DNA of 64,000 bases from an uncultured Lachnospiraceae bacterium. Its GTDB lineage: Bacteria > Bacillota > Clostridia > Lachnospirales > Lachnospiraceae. This document shows, one piece after another, positions 29,499 to 39,150 of the stretch. The stretch is from contig CANRJF010000003.1 of assembly GCA_947630855.1 (NCBI GenBank), positions 1 through 64,000 of the forward strand. Direction: 5' to 3'. The notes beneath the pieces were generated by a model. That model had not been told where the DNA came from and searched no databases. It saw only the letters and a program-made list of their open reading frames with translations. The position numbers were made by a program, and so were the translations under genes. The stretch's first letter is position 1, and each line of letters begins with the position of its first letter.

Positions 29499-30044
29499 AT
29501 GACAAGAGAAGAAGCGTGGAATCTGCTTACAGAATACAATCAGGACGAGTTTCATTTACAGCATGGGCAGATTGTGGAGCAGACTATGATGTATTTTGCG
29601 GAAAAGTTAGGATATGGAGAGGAAAAGGAATTCTGGGGAATAGTAGGGCTTTTGCATGACCTTGATTTTGAGCAGTTCCCGGAGGAGCACTGTATTAAGA
29701 GCCAGGAGATTATGAGGGAGCGGGGCATTGATGAAAGGATAATCCGTGCCACTGCCTGTCATGGATATGGTATTACGGTAGATATTAAACCGGAGCATGA
29801 AATGGAAAAAGTTCTTTATGCAGTGGATGAACTGACAGGGCTGATTGGAGCCGTTGTATTGATGCGTCCCTCTAAGAGCGTGCAGGATTTGGAGTTAAAG
29901 TCTGTGAAAAAGAAATTCAAATCAAAAGGATTTGCGGCAGGCTGTGACAGGGAAGTAATACAGCGTGGGGCAGATATGCTGGGCTGGACGCTGGATGAAT
30001 TAATACAGCAGACATTAGATGCTTTAAAAACATTTCAGGATTAG
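29499..30044 (+). CDS. HD domain-containing hydrolase
   Basis: EAWNLLTEYNQDEFHLQHGQIVEQTMMYFAEKLG...GLLHDLDFEQFPEEHC...HGYGI. Confidence 0.85.
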   Translation: MTREEAWNLLTEYNQDEFHLQHGQIVEQTMMYFAEKLGYGEEKEFWGIVGLLHDLDFEQFPEEHCIKSQEIMRERGIDERIIRATACHGYGITVDIKPEHEMEKVLYAVDELTGLIGAVVLMRPSKSVQDLELKSVKKKFKSKGFAAGCDREVIQRGADMLGWTLDELIQQTLDALKTFQD

Positions 30045-30093
30045 TGGAAGGCAGGTGTAGAAAAAATAACACCCCTTCCACATATAATTCAAA

Positions 30094-30579
30094 TTATTTA
30101 ATATATTTATCAAAGAACTTATATGCAACGATACATAGCCATATAGGCAATGCAAACAGTATTATGCCAATAATAATACCTAATACCAAATGATTAACTG
30201 AAAATAAGTCGGACTGCACAAAGGTTCTTAATCCAAAAACAGAATTAACGAGAAAAAATATTCCCGTTATTAACCCGGGGGACACTTTTTTATCTTTTAT
30301 TGTATAGAAAAAATGGTCGCCAAAATTGATAACACCCCATATCAAGACGGCCACTCCAAAGCAGGCAAGGTTTTTGCTTACCAAAAACAGGAAGGATGAC
30401 AACAAAACCATGGGATAATAGATAAATAAATTGTTTGCCATCCAGTGTCCATGTGTCATATGGTAAGGCAGCCATTTGTGTTCATACATCCATTTTGGGA
30501 AATCGCCAATAGCCTCCTCAAATAGATGAAACGGCAGATATACAACCAAGTTTAAAATAACAAAATTAAGTAAATTCAT
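30094..30579 (-). CDS. HXXEE domain membrane protein
   Basis: PFHLFEEAIGDFPKWMYEH matches the HxxEE signature; hydrophobic segments. Confidence 0.65.
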   Translation of the reverse strand: MNLLNFVILNLVVYLPFHLFEEAIGDFPKWMYEHKWLPYHMTHGHWMANNLFIYYPMVLLSSFLFLVSKNLACFGVAVLIWGVINFGDHFFYTIKDKKVSPGLITGIFFLVNSVFGLRTFVQSDLFSVNHLVLGIIIGIILFALPIWLCIVAYKFFDKYIK

Positions 30580-30580
30580 T

Positions 30581-31114
30581 TTATTCCCTCTCTTTTTCTG
30601 CTAACTGTTGTTCAAAATTTTCTTCCCATTTTTCCAATGTTTCCAAAAGCATACGTTGTTGTTCCAATATTGTCTGCCCAAACAGAGGAATTTCTTTGTG
30701 TTTGGATATTTGTTCTGAAATTTGTGCTTTTGTGGTCTGAATGCTATTTTTAATATTAGCAATACATTCCGCCGCAGAACTGTCATCAAGCAGTGCTAAA
30801 TTCACTATGACGGCATTAAAATCCAAAAAGACTCTGGTTTCAGCTATTGAAAATTTTTTCATTAATTCCCGAAAAACTTTTTTTCCTTCTGCCGTTATGG
30901 TGTAGACTGTCTTTTCGGGCATATTTCCGCTTTTGACGGTTTCGCTTACAACATATCCCTTTGCTTCATACTGCACAACTTTTTTGTAAACGGTGAATGA
31001 GCCGATTTTTACCCATCTTGATAAATTCCGGGCTTCAATCTGTTTTTGCAAATCATAAGCACTTTTAGGACTTTGACAAAGAGAGCCTATGATTATTAAG
31101 TCAATAGTTGACAT
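30581..31114 (-). CDS. PadR family transcriptional regulator
   Basis: DLIIIGSLCQSPKSAYDLQKQIEARNLSRWVKIGSFTVYKKVVQYEAKGYV. Confidence 0.9.
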   Translation of the reverse strand: MSTIDLIIIGSLCQSPKSAYDLQKQIEARNLSRWVKIGSFTVYKKVVQYEAKGYVVSETVKSGNMPEKTVYTITAEGKKVFRELMKKFSIAETRVFLDFNAVIVNLALLDDSSAAECIANIKNSIQTTKAQISEQISKHKEIPLFGQTILEQQRMLLETLEKWEENFEQQLAEKERE

Positions 31115-31146
31115 ATTTATCCCTCCTCTTATATTGTATTATCTAA

Positions 31147-31182
31147 TACTGTATTATACAGTAATATGTACATTTGTCAAGC
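31147..31182 (-). promoter_or_regulatory. PadR promoter/operator
   Basis: Perfect odd palindrome TACTGTATTATACAGTA (31147-31163) over the -10 of a TTGACA-16-TATAAT minus-strand promoter. Confidence 0.65.
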
Positions 31183-31402
31183 CAAAATTAATAATATTCA
31201 TGCTGTTTTGCAAAAAAATCATGATTGTTTCAAAGATTTAAATATGGTAAAATGGTAACTGTTCAAAATATGAAATTCCCGGGGGTTTTAAATGCCGGGA
31301 TTTAACTGAATATTTTACCTACGGTATTTCATTGGCAAATTCCAATGGAAACCAGACCGGCTTGGCAAGATATGAAAATATAACTACCAGGAGGAAGCAA
31401 GA

Positions 31403-32197
31403 ATGATTACGATGGAACATGTATGCAAATCGTACAAGATTGCAAAAAGAAATGCAGGATTTGGTGAGGCCTGTAAATCACTTTTTCACCGGAAGTATGA
31501 AGAAATTCAGGCGCTTAACGATGTGACCTTTTCTATCTTAGAGGGAGAAATGGTAGGCTACATCGGGCCTAACGGAGCGGGGAAAAGCTCTACAATCAAA
31601 ATTCTAAGCGGCATATTGACACCGGATAAGGGTACTGTTTTTGTGGACGGCAGAATTCCTTATAAAAACAGGATTGCCCATGTCAGAGAGATTGGTGTTG
31701 TCTTTGGACAGCGTTCCCAGTTGTGGTGGGATGTGCCCGTCATAGATTCCTTTGAACTTTTAAAGGATATCTATTCCATTCCCGATTCTATGTACCGGAC
31801 AAATTTAGAAGAACTGACAGAACGTCTTCAATTGCAGGAATTGCTGCGTTCCCCTGCCAGGCAGTTGTCTTTGGGACAGCGTATGCGATGTGAGATTGGG
31901 GCGTCTCTTTTACACAGTCCTAAGATTCTGTTTCTGGATGAGCCTACCATTGGGCTGGATGCTGTTTCTAAATTATCTGTCAGGGATTTTATCAAACAAC
32001 AAAATAAGCTACATAAGACGACGGTGATTCTTACCACCCATGATATGCAGGATATTGAGGCTTTGACCAGAAGGATTATACACATTGGAAAAGGGCGGAT
32101 TCTTATGGACGGAACGTTAGAGGATATCAGACAAGGCGGGGAAAATATGGATGAAACCATAGCGGAACTTTACCGTAGTTATGATATTTATACTTAG
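31403..32197 (+). CDS. ABC transporter ATP-binding protein (ABC-2 exporter type)
   Basis: GYIGPNGAGKSSTIKILSGIL, LSLGQRMRCEIGASLLHSPKILFLDEPTIGLD. Confidence 0.92.
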   Translation: MITMEHVCKSYKIAKRNAGFGEACKSLFHRKYEEIQALNDVTFSILEGEMVGYIGPNGAGKSSTIKILSGILTPDKGTVFVDGRIPYKNRIAHVREIGVVFGQRSQLWWDVPVIDSFELLKDIYSIPDSMYRTNLEELTERLQLQELLRSPARQLSLGQRMRCEIGASLLHSPKILFLDEPTIGLDAVSKLSVRDFIKQQNKLHKTTVILTTHDMQDIEALTRRIIHIGKGRILMDGTLEDIRQGGENMDETIAELYRSYDIYT

Positions 32198-32312
32198 TTA
32201 CACTTAATATTTGCCGTAGGCAAATGTTTAGTGCAACTGCATATACCGCGATGAAAAATTGGAAACGGCAATTAATTTCGTTCGCGGGTATAAACAACGC
32301 ATATGGAGGTGT

Positions 32313-33119
32313 ATGATGAAAAAATATCTTTCTTTTTTTCGGCTGCGCTTTATTATGGGGCTTCAATACCGGGCGGCTGCGCTGGCGGGAATTATTACTC
32401 AGTTTGCCTGGGGATTTTTAGAAATCATGGTGTTTCGCGCGTTTTACCAGACAAACCCTTATGACTTTCCCATGGATTTTTCGGCGGCTGTGTCTTATAT
32501 CTGGATGCAGCAGGCATTTCTTGCTTTTTTTGCAACATGGCAGATGGAAACGGAGATATTTGATTCTATCCGTGACGGAAATATTGCTTATGAACTTTGC
32601 AGGCCCATCGGCATATATCACATGTGGTTTTCCAGAAACATGGCACAACGGATGTCCCGCGGGGCACTGCGGTGCTTTCCCATTCTTATTGTGGCGGTGT
32701 TTCTGCCCAGGCCTTTTAGGTTAGAGCCGCCGGCCAGTTTTGGGCATTTTGTTCTGTTTCTTGTAACTTTGTTTTTAGGGCTGGCGGTAACGGTGGCAAG
32801 CTGTATGCTGGTTTATGCCGTAACCTTTTTTATTATTTCACCCTTAGGAGTGCGGATGGTTTTTACATCGGCAGCAGACTTTTTATCGGGGGCGGTGATA
32901 CCTTTGCCGTTTCTTCCGGCAAAGATACAGTATGTTATAGAACTTCTGCCCTTTGCATCCATGCAGAATGTACCCCTGCGGGTTTACAGCGGAAGCATGA
33001 GTATGGGAGAAATGGAAAAAGCCGTTTTTTTACAGATATTCTGGCTGATTTTTTTGGTATTTCTGGGACAGATTTTATTTAAGATTGCAGAAAGGCGTGT
33101 TGCGGTACAAGGAGGGTAA
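32313..33119 (+). CDS. ABC-2 family permease (DUF990-like)
   Basis: Six TM segments; sequence follows the ABC2 permease pairs that accompany this type of ATPase; RBS ggaggtg. Confidence 0.8.
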   Translation: MMKKYLSFFRLRFIMGLQYRAAALAGIITQFAWGFLEIMVFRAFYQTNPYDFPMDFSAAVSYIWMQQAFLAFFATWQMETEIFDSIRDGNIAYELCRPIGIYHMWFSRNMAQRMSRGALRCFPILIVAVFLPRPFRLEPPASFGHFVLFLVTLFLGLAVTVASCMLVYAVTFFIISPLGVRMVFTSAADFLSGAVIPLPFLPAKIQYVIELLPFASMQNVPLRVYSGSMSMGEMEKAVFLQIFWLIFLVFLGQILFKIAERRVAVQGG

Positions 33120-33121
33120 AG

Positions 33122-33922
33122 ATGGCTGACAGGATAAAGAAATCGGTGGGTTTATATATACATTATGTGTCCATTCATGTGAGAAGCGTTATGGAGTACA
33201 AAACATCTTTCTGGCTTACGGTGATGGGACAGTTTTTTATGTCATTTAATGTTTTTTTGGGAATTTTCTTCTTGTTTCAAAGATTTCATCAGGTAGAGGG
33301 ATTTACCTATCAGGAAGTGCTGTTGTGCTATGGCATTGTATTAATGGAGTTTTCTCTGGCGGAAATGTATGCCAGGGGTTTTGGAGAATTTCCGGGAATG
33401 GTGAGAAGGGGAGAGTTTGACCGTGTTCTGGTAAGGCCCAGAAGCGCAGTCTTGCAGGTGTTGGGAAGTAAGTTTGAATTATCCAGGATTGGGCGGATGT
33501 TTCAGGCTGTTGTGATGTTTTTCTACGGAGTCTTTAAAAGCGGCGTGGAGTGGAATTTTTTGAAAATACTGACGGTTCTTTTTATGCTTCTTGGGGGAAT
33601 GGCGGTATTTACCGGCCTGTTTTGGATTTTGGCGTCTTTAAGTTTTTTTACCTTAGAGGGGCTGGAATTTATGAATGTGTTTACTCATGGGGCCAGTGAA
33701 TACGGCAAGTATCCCATTGGGATTTATGGGAATAAAATACTTTTGTTTACAACTTTTGTGATTCCTTACGCCCTGGTGCAGTATTATCCCCTGTTATATC
33801 TTTTGGGAAGGCGTACCCATTGGATTTATATGGCGGCGCCTCTGCTGGCATTGCTGTTTTTGGTGCCCTGCGGCGTTTTATGGCGGTTTGGGGTGAAGCA
33901 TTATACTTCCAGCGGGTCGTAG
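33122..33922 (+). CDS. ABC-2 family permease (second subunit)
   Basis: Multi-TM, 2-nt gap from previous permease. Confidence 0.8.
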   Translation: MADRIKKSVGLYIHYVSIHVRSVMEYKTSFWLTVMGQFFMSFNVFLGIFFLFQRFHQVEGFTYQEVLLCYGIVLMEFSLAEMYARGFGEFPGMVRRGEFDRVLVRPRSAVLQVLGSKFELSRIGRMFQAVVMFFYGVFKSGVEWNFLKILTVLFMLLGGMAVFTGLFWILASLSFFTLEGLEFMNVFTHGASEYGKYPIGIYGNKILLFTTFVIPYALVQYYPLLYLLGRRTHWIYMAAPLLALLFLVPCGVLWRFGVKHYTSSGS

Positions 33923-33936
33923 ATAAGAATAAATTG

Positions 33937-34653
33937 TCAATCCTCTAACAATCGTTTTAATAATTGTTTTCTGTTATTGATAAACATTTCCGTCACCTGG
34001 TAACTGTCCGTTTCCTCATAACTGCAGGGATGCACCTGCCCGTTGTCAAAGGTGAGGATTGTGGCTCCCGGTATTCCCAGCAGAATAGGAGAGTGGGTTA
34101 CAATAAAAAATTGGGAATTCTGCATGGCACATCCATAGATTTCCATAAGCAGTGTCAATTGCCGTTGGGGGGAAAGGGCGGCTTCCGGTTCGTCTAAAAA
34201 ATATAAGCCTTCCGGTTTTAATTGTTTTTGGGCAATGTTGAGAAAGCTTTCCCCGTGGGATTTTTCGTGAAACCGCTGGGATGGGTGGTTTTTATCTGCA
34301 TATTCCATTTCTTTTGTGGCAACGTTGTAAAAACTTTCCGCACGAAGAAAATAGCCCCACCCCGGCATACGAAATCCTTTTGTAATTCGTAGGGCGTCAT
34401 ATAATTCGGAGTGGGAATCATAGGTGGAAAAATTGTAGTTTTTGGAACCTCCTTCCGGGTTAAAGCCGGAAGCGATGGCCATTGCCTCTAACAGGGTGGA
34501 TTTTCCGCTGCCGTTTTCCCCTACAAAAAAGGTGATGGGATTGGGAAATTCCAGGTAATTTAAACCGCTGATAGAGGGGATGTTCCGCAAATAGCTGTGG
34601 GGCTCTATGTTGCTCCAGTTAATGGATATATTTTGGATAAATTGGTAGTTCAT
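33937..34653 (-). CDS. AAA family ATPase
   Basis: ITFFVGENGSGKSTLLEAMAIASG, GLYFLDEPEAALSPQRQL, FFIVTHSPILLGIPGA. Confidence 0.88.
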   Translation of the reverse strand: MNYQFIQNISINWSNIEPHSYLRNIPSISGLNYLEFPNPITFFVGENGSGKSTLLEAMAIASGFNPEGGSKNYNFSTYDSHSELYDALRITKGFRMPGWGYFLRAESFYNVATKEMEYADKNHPSQRFHEKSHGESFLNIAQKQLKPEGLYFLDEPEAALSPQRQLTLLMEIYGCAMQNSQFFIVTHSPILLGIPGATILTFDNGQVHPCSYEETDSYQVTEMFINNRKQLLKRLLED

Positions 34654-34840
34654 GTGTTCTCCTTTGAAGTTTGCAATTTGCCGTGGGGAGGTTGGTTAAT
34701 CTTTTTCTATTTTATTATACTCATTTTTTCTCCCTTCTCAACGTCAACTTTAGGAATTTATACTTTTAAGGAAAAAACTTGATAATTTCTAAAAACAGAG
34801 TTATACTATTATCGACATATAACGGAAACGGAGGCGCATT

Positions 34841-35620
34841 ATGGCAAGACCAAGCAGATGCAGAAGGATATGCCAGGAACCCCAATATTTGAATTTTGGC
34901 CCCATGGAGGAGTCAAAAGTACAGCAGGTATGTCTTACTTTGGATGAATATGAGGTAATCCGACTGGTGGATTATAAGAAAATGACCCATGAGCAGTGCG
35001 CCCGTTCTATGGATATTTCCAGAACAACCGTAACAGAAGTCTATGAAAGCGCACGGTTTAAGATAGCAGACTGTCTGGTGAATGGAAGAAGCCTGCGGAT
35101 TGAAGGCGGTAATTACCGGCTTTGCCAGGGGGAAGCATCTTACTGCTGTGGGAAAAAATGCTTTAAGAAAAAGAATTTTGTGAACAATGAAAAGAAAGAT
35201 GGAGGGAAAAATCAAATGGTAGTAGCAGTGACTTATGAAAACGGCAATGTATTCCAGCATTTTGGACATACGGAGGAATTTAAGATTTATGAGATTAAGG
35301 ACAATGAGATTAAGGATTCTAAAGTTGTAGGCACAGAAGGCAGCGGTCACGGAGCCCTGGCAGGTTTTCTTGCAGAGCACAATGTGGATACTTTAATTTG
35401 CGGAGGCATCGGCGGCGGGGCAAGAAATGCATTGGAGGCGGCTGGCATTGCTCTTTACGGCGGCGTGGAAGGCAATACGGATGAGGCAGTAAAGGCTTTA
35501 CTGGCAGGAAATTTAGCGTATAATCCCAATGTTTCCTGCAACCATCATCACAATGGCGAACATTCCTGCAAAGAGCATCATTGCGGAGAAGAAAAACATG
35601 GCTGTGAGGGAAATGCGTAA
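34841..35620 (+). CDS. DUF134 DNA-binding domain fused to NifX/NifB-type (dinitrogenase Fe-Mo cofactor) domain
   Basis: MARPSRCRRICQEPQYLNFGP...EQCARSMDISRTTVTEVYESARFKIADCLVNG (DUF134); MVVAVTYENGNVFQHFGHTEEFKIYEI...GGIGGGARNALEAAGI (NifX-like); His/Cys-rich tail. Confidence 0.88.
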   Translation: MARPSRCRRICQEPQYLNFGPMEESKVQQVCLTLDEYEVIRLVDYKKMTHEQCARSMDISRTTVTEVYESARFKIADCLVNGRSLRIEGGNYRLCQGEASYCCGKKCFKKKNFVNNEKKDGGKNQMVVAVTYENGNVFQHFGHTEEFKIYEIKDNEIKDSKVVGTEGSGHGALAGFLAEHNVDTLICGGIGGGARNALEAAGIALYGGVEGNTDEAVKALLAGNLAYNPNVSCNHHHNGEHSCKEHHCGEEKHGCEGNA

Positions 35621-35689
35621 GTTGTAATTGTATAATTTTAAAAACATGTTGAATAGTTTTAGAGGTTATGCTAATATGTAAAATCATAT

Positions 35690-35816
35690 GCCAGGAGGGA
35701 GTAATCGGCACATTTTATATGTGTAGTAATTATCGACACAATGGTGATAACACCCGGTATTACTATAAACGGTGAGACTCATGGGCAGCATCAGGCTGCC
35801 TGTGGGTCTTTTTATC
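35690..35816 (+). ncRNA. yybP-ykoY (Mn2+) riboswitch with intrinsic terminator
   Basis: GGAGGGAGTAATCGGCA...AGTAATTATCGACACAATGGTGATAACACCCGGTATTACT...GGTGAGACTCATGGGCAGCATCAGGCTGCCTGTGGGTCTTTTT upstream of mntP. Confidence 0.8.
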
Positions 35817-35868
35817 ATAGGAAAGGCTTCCTGTTTTGGGTGAGAATAAACATACGAGGAGAAATGAC

Positions 35869-36417
35869 ATGGGAATAGTGGAATTATTTATTTTAGCAGT
35901 GGGTTTATCTATGGATGCTTTTGCAGTGTCTGTCTGTAAGGGGTTATCTCTGGGAAAGATAAGGTTAAAGCATATGTGCATTGCCGGTGTATGGTTTGGG
36001 GGATTTCAGGCGCTAATGCCTTTGATTGGTTATATTCTGGGCAGTTTTTTTGCAGATATGATTACAAAATATGCCCACTGGATTGCATTTTTTCTGTTGC
36101 TTTATCTTGGGGGAAACATGATAAAAGAAGCTTTTGAGAAAGAAGAGGCCCCGGATGCCTCCATGGATGGGAAAAATATGTTTTTGCTGGCAGTGGCAAC
36201 AAGCATTGATGCGCTGGCAGTGGGAGTTACATTTGCATTTTTAAAAGTATCCATTATCCCGGCAGTGTCTTTTATCGGAGTGGTAACATTTGTCTGTTCT
36301 GCTGTGGGGGTGAAGATTGGCAGCATTTTCGGTTCAAAATACCAGGCAAAGGCACAGATTTGCGGAGGTATAATTTTGATTTTAATTGGATTTAAAGTGC
36401 TGTTATCCGCAGTCTGA
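35869..36417 (+). CDS. mntP: Manganese efflux pump MntP
   Basis: MGIVELFILAVGLSMDAFAVSVCKGLSL...SIDALAVGVTFAFL; six TM; RBS aggagaaa. Confidence 0.92.
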   Translation: MGIVELFILAVGLSMDAFAVSVCKGLSLGKIRLKHMCIAGVWFGGFQALMPLIGYILGSFFADMITKYAHWIAFFLLLYLGGNMIKEAFEKEEAPDASMDGKNMFLLAVATSIDALAVGVTFAFLKVSIIPAVSFIGVVTFVCSAVGVKIGSIFGSKYQAKAQICGGIILILIGFKVLLSAV

Positions 36418-36451
36418 GGGATTATTGTCATTTCCGAAACAGGATTTGTTT

Positions 36452-37753
36452 TTAAACACACTTGTAAATCTCTTCAACGGCATACAGCGGGAGATTGAGC
36501 AGCCAGTCTTCCTTTTTATAGTCTGCCATTGAAGTGCGGACGGAAATTTCAGGATTAAATTTATCACGATAGGTTTTCAGGCTTTTTGCTTTCAGATTGA
36601 CTTCCGCCTTAACCTCCATAGGCACGATTTGTTCGCCCGTATCAACAACAAAGTCTATTTCGCAGGAACCGCGGTCATTGGTATAATAGTAAATACCTAA
36701 GTCATCAATGGTTTTAAGCTGCTGACATACATATTGCTCGGTCAGAGCACCCTTAAATTCAGTAAACAAATCGTTGCCGTCAAGCAATGTACGCTGTCGC
36801 AGACCGGTCATACAGCCTAAAAGTCCCACATCAACGATAAAAAGCTTAAAGACTTTTAAATCCTCATAGGCTTTCAGCGGGATTTTCGCCGTACTTACAC
36901 GGCTGACCTTGTGGACAAGTCCGCAGTCGCAGAGCCACATAATTGCAGCTTCGTATTCTTTTGCCCGTGCGCCTTCACGTACAAGGCCGTAGATAAACTT
37001 TTTGTTTTCCTTTGCAAGCTGAGAGGGGATGCTGTTCCATACCATACGGATTTTTGGAACGATGGTGATGGGAGCATGTTTGGAAAAATCCTGTTCATAA
37101 GCCGCCAGTATATGTTTTTGAATGGCACGAACTTTGTTGAAATCCTTTTCATCGGCAAAACTCTGCACCGCCTCCGGCATACCGCCCACAAAGTAATATT
37201 GTTTCAGCGCATCAATATAGGTCTGTTTAAAAGAAGCGGCCATTTGATAATCTTGTTTATCAAGGAGTCTGGCAAAGCGTTCACCGGCTGTTGCCATCAA
37301 AAATTCTTTAAAGGATAAGGGATAAAGGCTCATAAAATCCACCTTTCCCACAGGAAATGATGTGCCCTCGTGCAGAGCAATCCCCAAAAGTGAACCGGCG
37401 CAGACAATATGATACTGGGGAGCATTTTCATAAAAATATTTAAGTGATGAAAGCGCTCTCGGCACTTCCTGCACTTCATCAAATATCAGCAGCGTATTAT
37501 CCGCATCAATTTTTTTGCCGATATACAGCTCAATACCCATAATCAGGCGGTCAGTGTTCAGGTCGGCGGCGAATAACTCAGCCATTCTTGAATTGGAATC
37601 GAAATTGATATATGCGGTATCAGTGTAAGCTTTATTGCCAAATTCTTTCATCAGCCAGGTCTTTCCCACCTGCCTTGCCCCCTCAATAATCAAGGGCTTA
37701 CGGTGTCTGCTGTTTTTCCATTTGTAAAGCTCTTCTATTGCAATTCGGTACAT
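36452..37753 (-). CDS. AAA ATPase with DUF4143 domain
   Basis: RKPLIIEGARQVGKTWLMKEFG, TLLIFDEVQEVPRALSSLKYFYE, C-terminal CEIDFVVDTGEQIVPMEVKA. Confidence 0.9.
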   Translation of the reverse strand: MYRIAIEELYKWKNSRHRKPLIIEGARQVGKTWLMKEFGNKAYTDTAYINFDSNSRMAELFAADLNTDRLIMGIELYIGKKIDADNTLLIFDEVQEVPRALSSLKYFYENAPQYHIVCAGSLLGIALHEGTSFPVGKVDFMSLYPLSFKEFLMATAGERFARLLDKQDYQMAASFKQTYIDALKQYYFVGGMPEAVQSFADEKDFNKVRAIQKHILAAYEQDFSKHAPITIVPKIRMVWNSIPSQLAKENKKFIYGLVREGARAKEYEAAIMWLCDCGLVHKVSRVSTAKIPLKAYEDLKVFKLFIVDVGLLGCMTGLRQRTLLDGNDLFTEFKGALTEQYVCQQLKTIDDLGIYYYTNDRGSCEIDFVVDTGEQIVPMEVKAEVNLKAKSLKTYRDKFNPEISVRTSMADYKKEDWLLNLPLYAVEEIYKCV

Positions 37754-37996
37754 AGTTTCTCCCCCATTCAATTTTTCATGTATAGAATAGCGTATAAACA
37801 CAAAAAATGCAACGATAATTGCAGAACAATTACATTTTTTACAGGGAATATATTATAATTTATGAAATAACAGCTTGTGGTTAGACCGTGAACTGAAATA
37901 TTTACTTCTCAAATTAAGCCCAGCTCACATTTTCAGATATAGCATTATATGGAAGAACGTGCTACAATAAAATAAGAATTTTTATGGAGGAACGTT

Positions 37997-38596
37997 ATGA
38001 TTAAGAATATTATTTTTGACATGGGAAATGTCTTATTGGATTATAATCCCAACGTGATATTGGACAAGGTGTGCGGCAGTGAAGAGGAAAAAAGGATAAT
38101 CAAAAAAGAATTATTTGAAGGCCCGGAGTGGCTCATGGGGGACAGGGGAGAAATCACGAATGCAGAACGGTATGAGCTGGTAAAAAAACGTGTCCCGGAA
38201 AAATTACATGAAAAATTAAAGATGTGCGTGGAGCAATGGGACATTTGCATGGTGAAGGTAGAAGGAGCAGAGGAATTTATTCGGTATGTAAAGGAAAAAG
38301 GATATGGGTTGTATATTTTGTCCAATGCCTCCGTAGAGTTTTATCAGTATTTCCCCAGGCAGTTTGAACAGGATTTTTTTGATGGAATTGTGGTTTCAGC
38401 CAGAGCCAAATTATTAAAACCTGATTTAAAAATATACAAATATCTTTTAGAAACCTATGCTTTAGAAGCAGAGGAATGTTTTTTCCTGGATGACAGAGAA
38501 GAAAATGTAGTAGGGGCAAAAAAGGCAGGAATGAAGGGATATTTGTTCCAAAATGATTTTGATAAAATTAAAAGCAAATTAGATAATTTAAAATGA
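37997..38596 (+). CDS. HAD family hydrolase
   Basis: IKNIIFDMGNVLLDYNP, YILSNAS, CFFLDDREENVVGAKKAGMKGYLF. Confidence 0.9.
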   Translation: MIKNIIFDMGNVLLDYNPNVILDKVCGSEEEKRIIKKELFEGPEWLMGDRGEITNAERYELVKKRVPEKLHEKLKMCVEQWDICMVKVEGAEEFIRYVKEKGYGLYILSNASVEFYQYFPRQFEQDFFDGIVVSARAKLLKPDLKIYKYLLETYALEAEECFFLDDREENVVGAKKAGMKGYLFQNDFDKIKSKLDNLK

Positions 38597-38766
38597 GTCA
38601 GACGTGAATGGAAATATGCACAGTAATGAAAAGATAATGGATTTTATGATGCTGGACAAATGGCCGCGTTTGTTTTATTATAAAGATAGTAACTAAAAAA
38701 TAATGTTGGGAAACCGGCATGTGCAGTCAGTGAAGGCACAGAATGTCTGTGTTATGGAGGGTAAAT

Positions 38767-39069
38767 ATGAAGAGCAGAAGAATATCTTTTGAGACAGATA
38801 TTGAGAAATATGAGATTGGAAAGGGTATGGAGGATGGTTTTGAGTTGTTATCCGAGGTAGTGACAACAGGCTGGATTGTTACGGATTTCCTTGTGAAGAT
38901 TGAACGGGAGGACGGTTCCATTGTATGCCCTTATATTACACACCGCAGGGGAAGGACATTTATCGGTGTGGGAGATTACATTATTCAGGATTCAGACGGA
39001 ACAAAGCATGTTTGTGGGGAACATAAGATTTGGAACCGGTATGAAAAGCCGGAAAATTTTCAGGAATAG
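38767..39069 (+). CDS. Conserved hypothetical protein
   Basis: ORF with RBS ggaggg; MKSRRISFETDIEKYEIGKGMEDGFELLSEVVTTGWI. Confidence 0.6.
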   Translation: MKSRRISFETDIEKYEIGKGMEDGFELLSEVVTTGWIVTDFLVKIEREDGSIVCPYITHRRGRTFIGVGDYIIQDSDGTKHVCGEHKIWNRYEKPENFQE

Positions 39070-39075
39070 ACAACA

Positions 39076-39109
39076 AAGCACTGGATATAAACCATATCCG
39101 GTGCTTTGT
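39076..39109. terminator. Rho-independent terminator
   Basis: AAGCACTGGATATAAACCATATCCGGTGCTTTGTT. Confidence 0.7.
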
Positions 39110-39150
39110 TCTGTTACAGGATTAGCCTGCATAAATGGTTATTTTGAATC

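Noticed and set aside
32313-33922. Considered whether the ABC-2 permease pair was part of a bacteriocin cluster
   Set aside because: No precursor peptide or modification enzyme in or near 31.2-34.0 kb.
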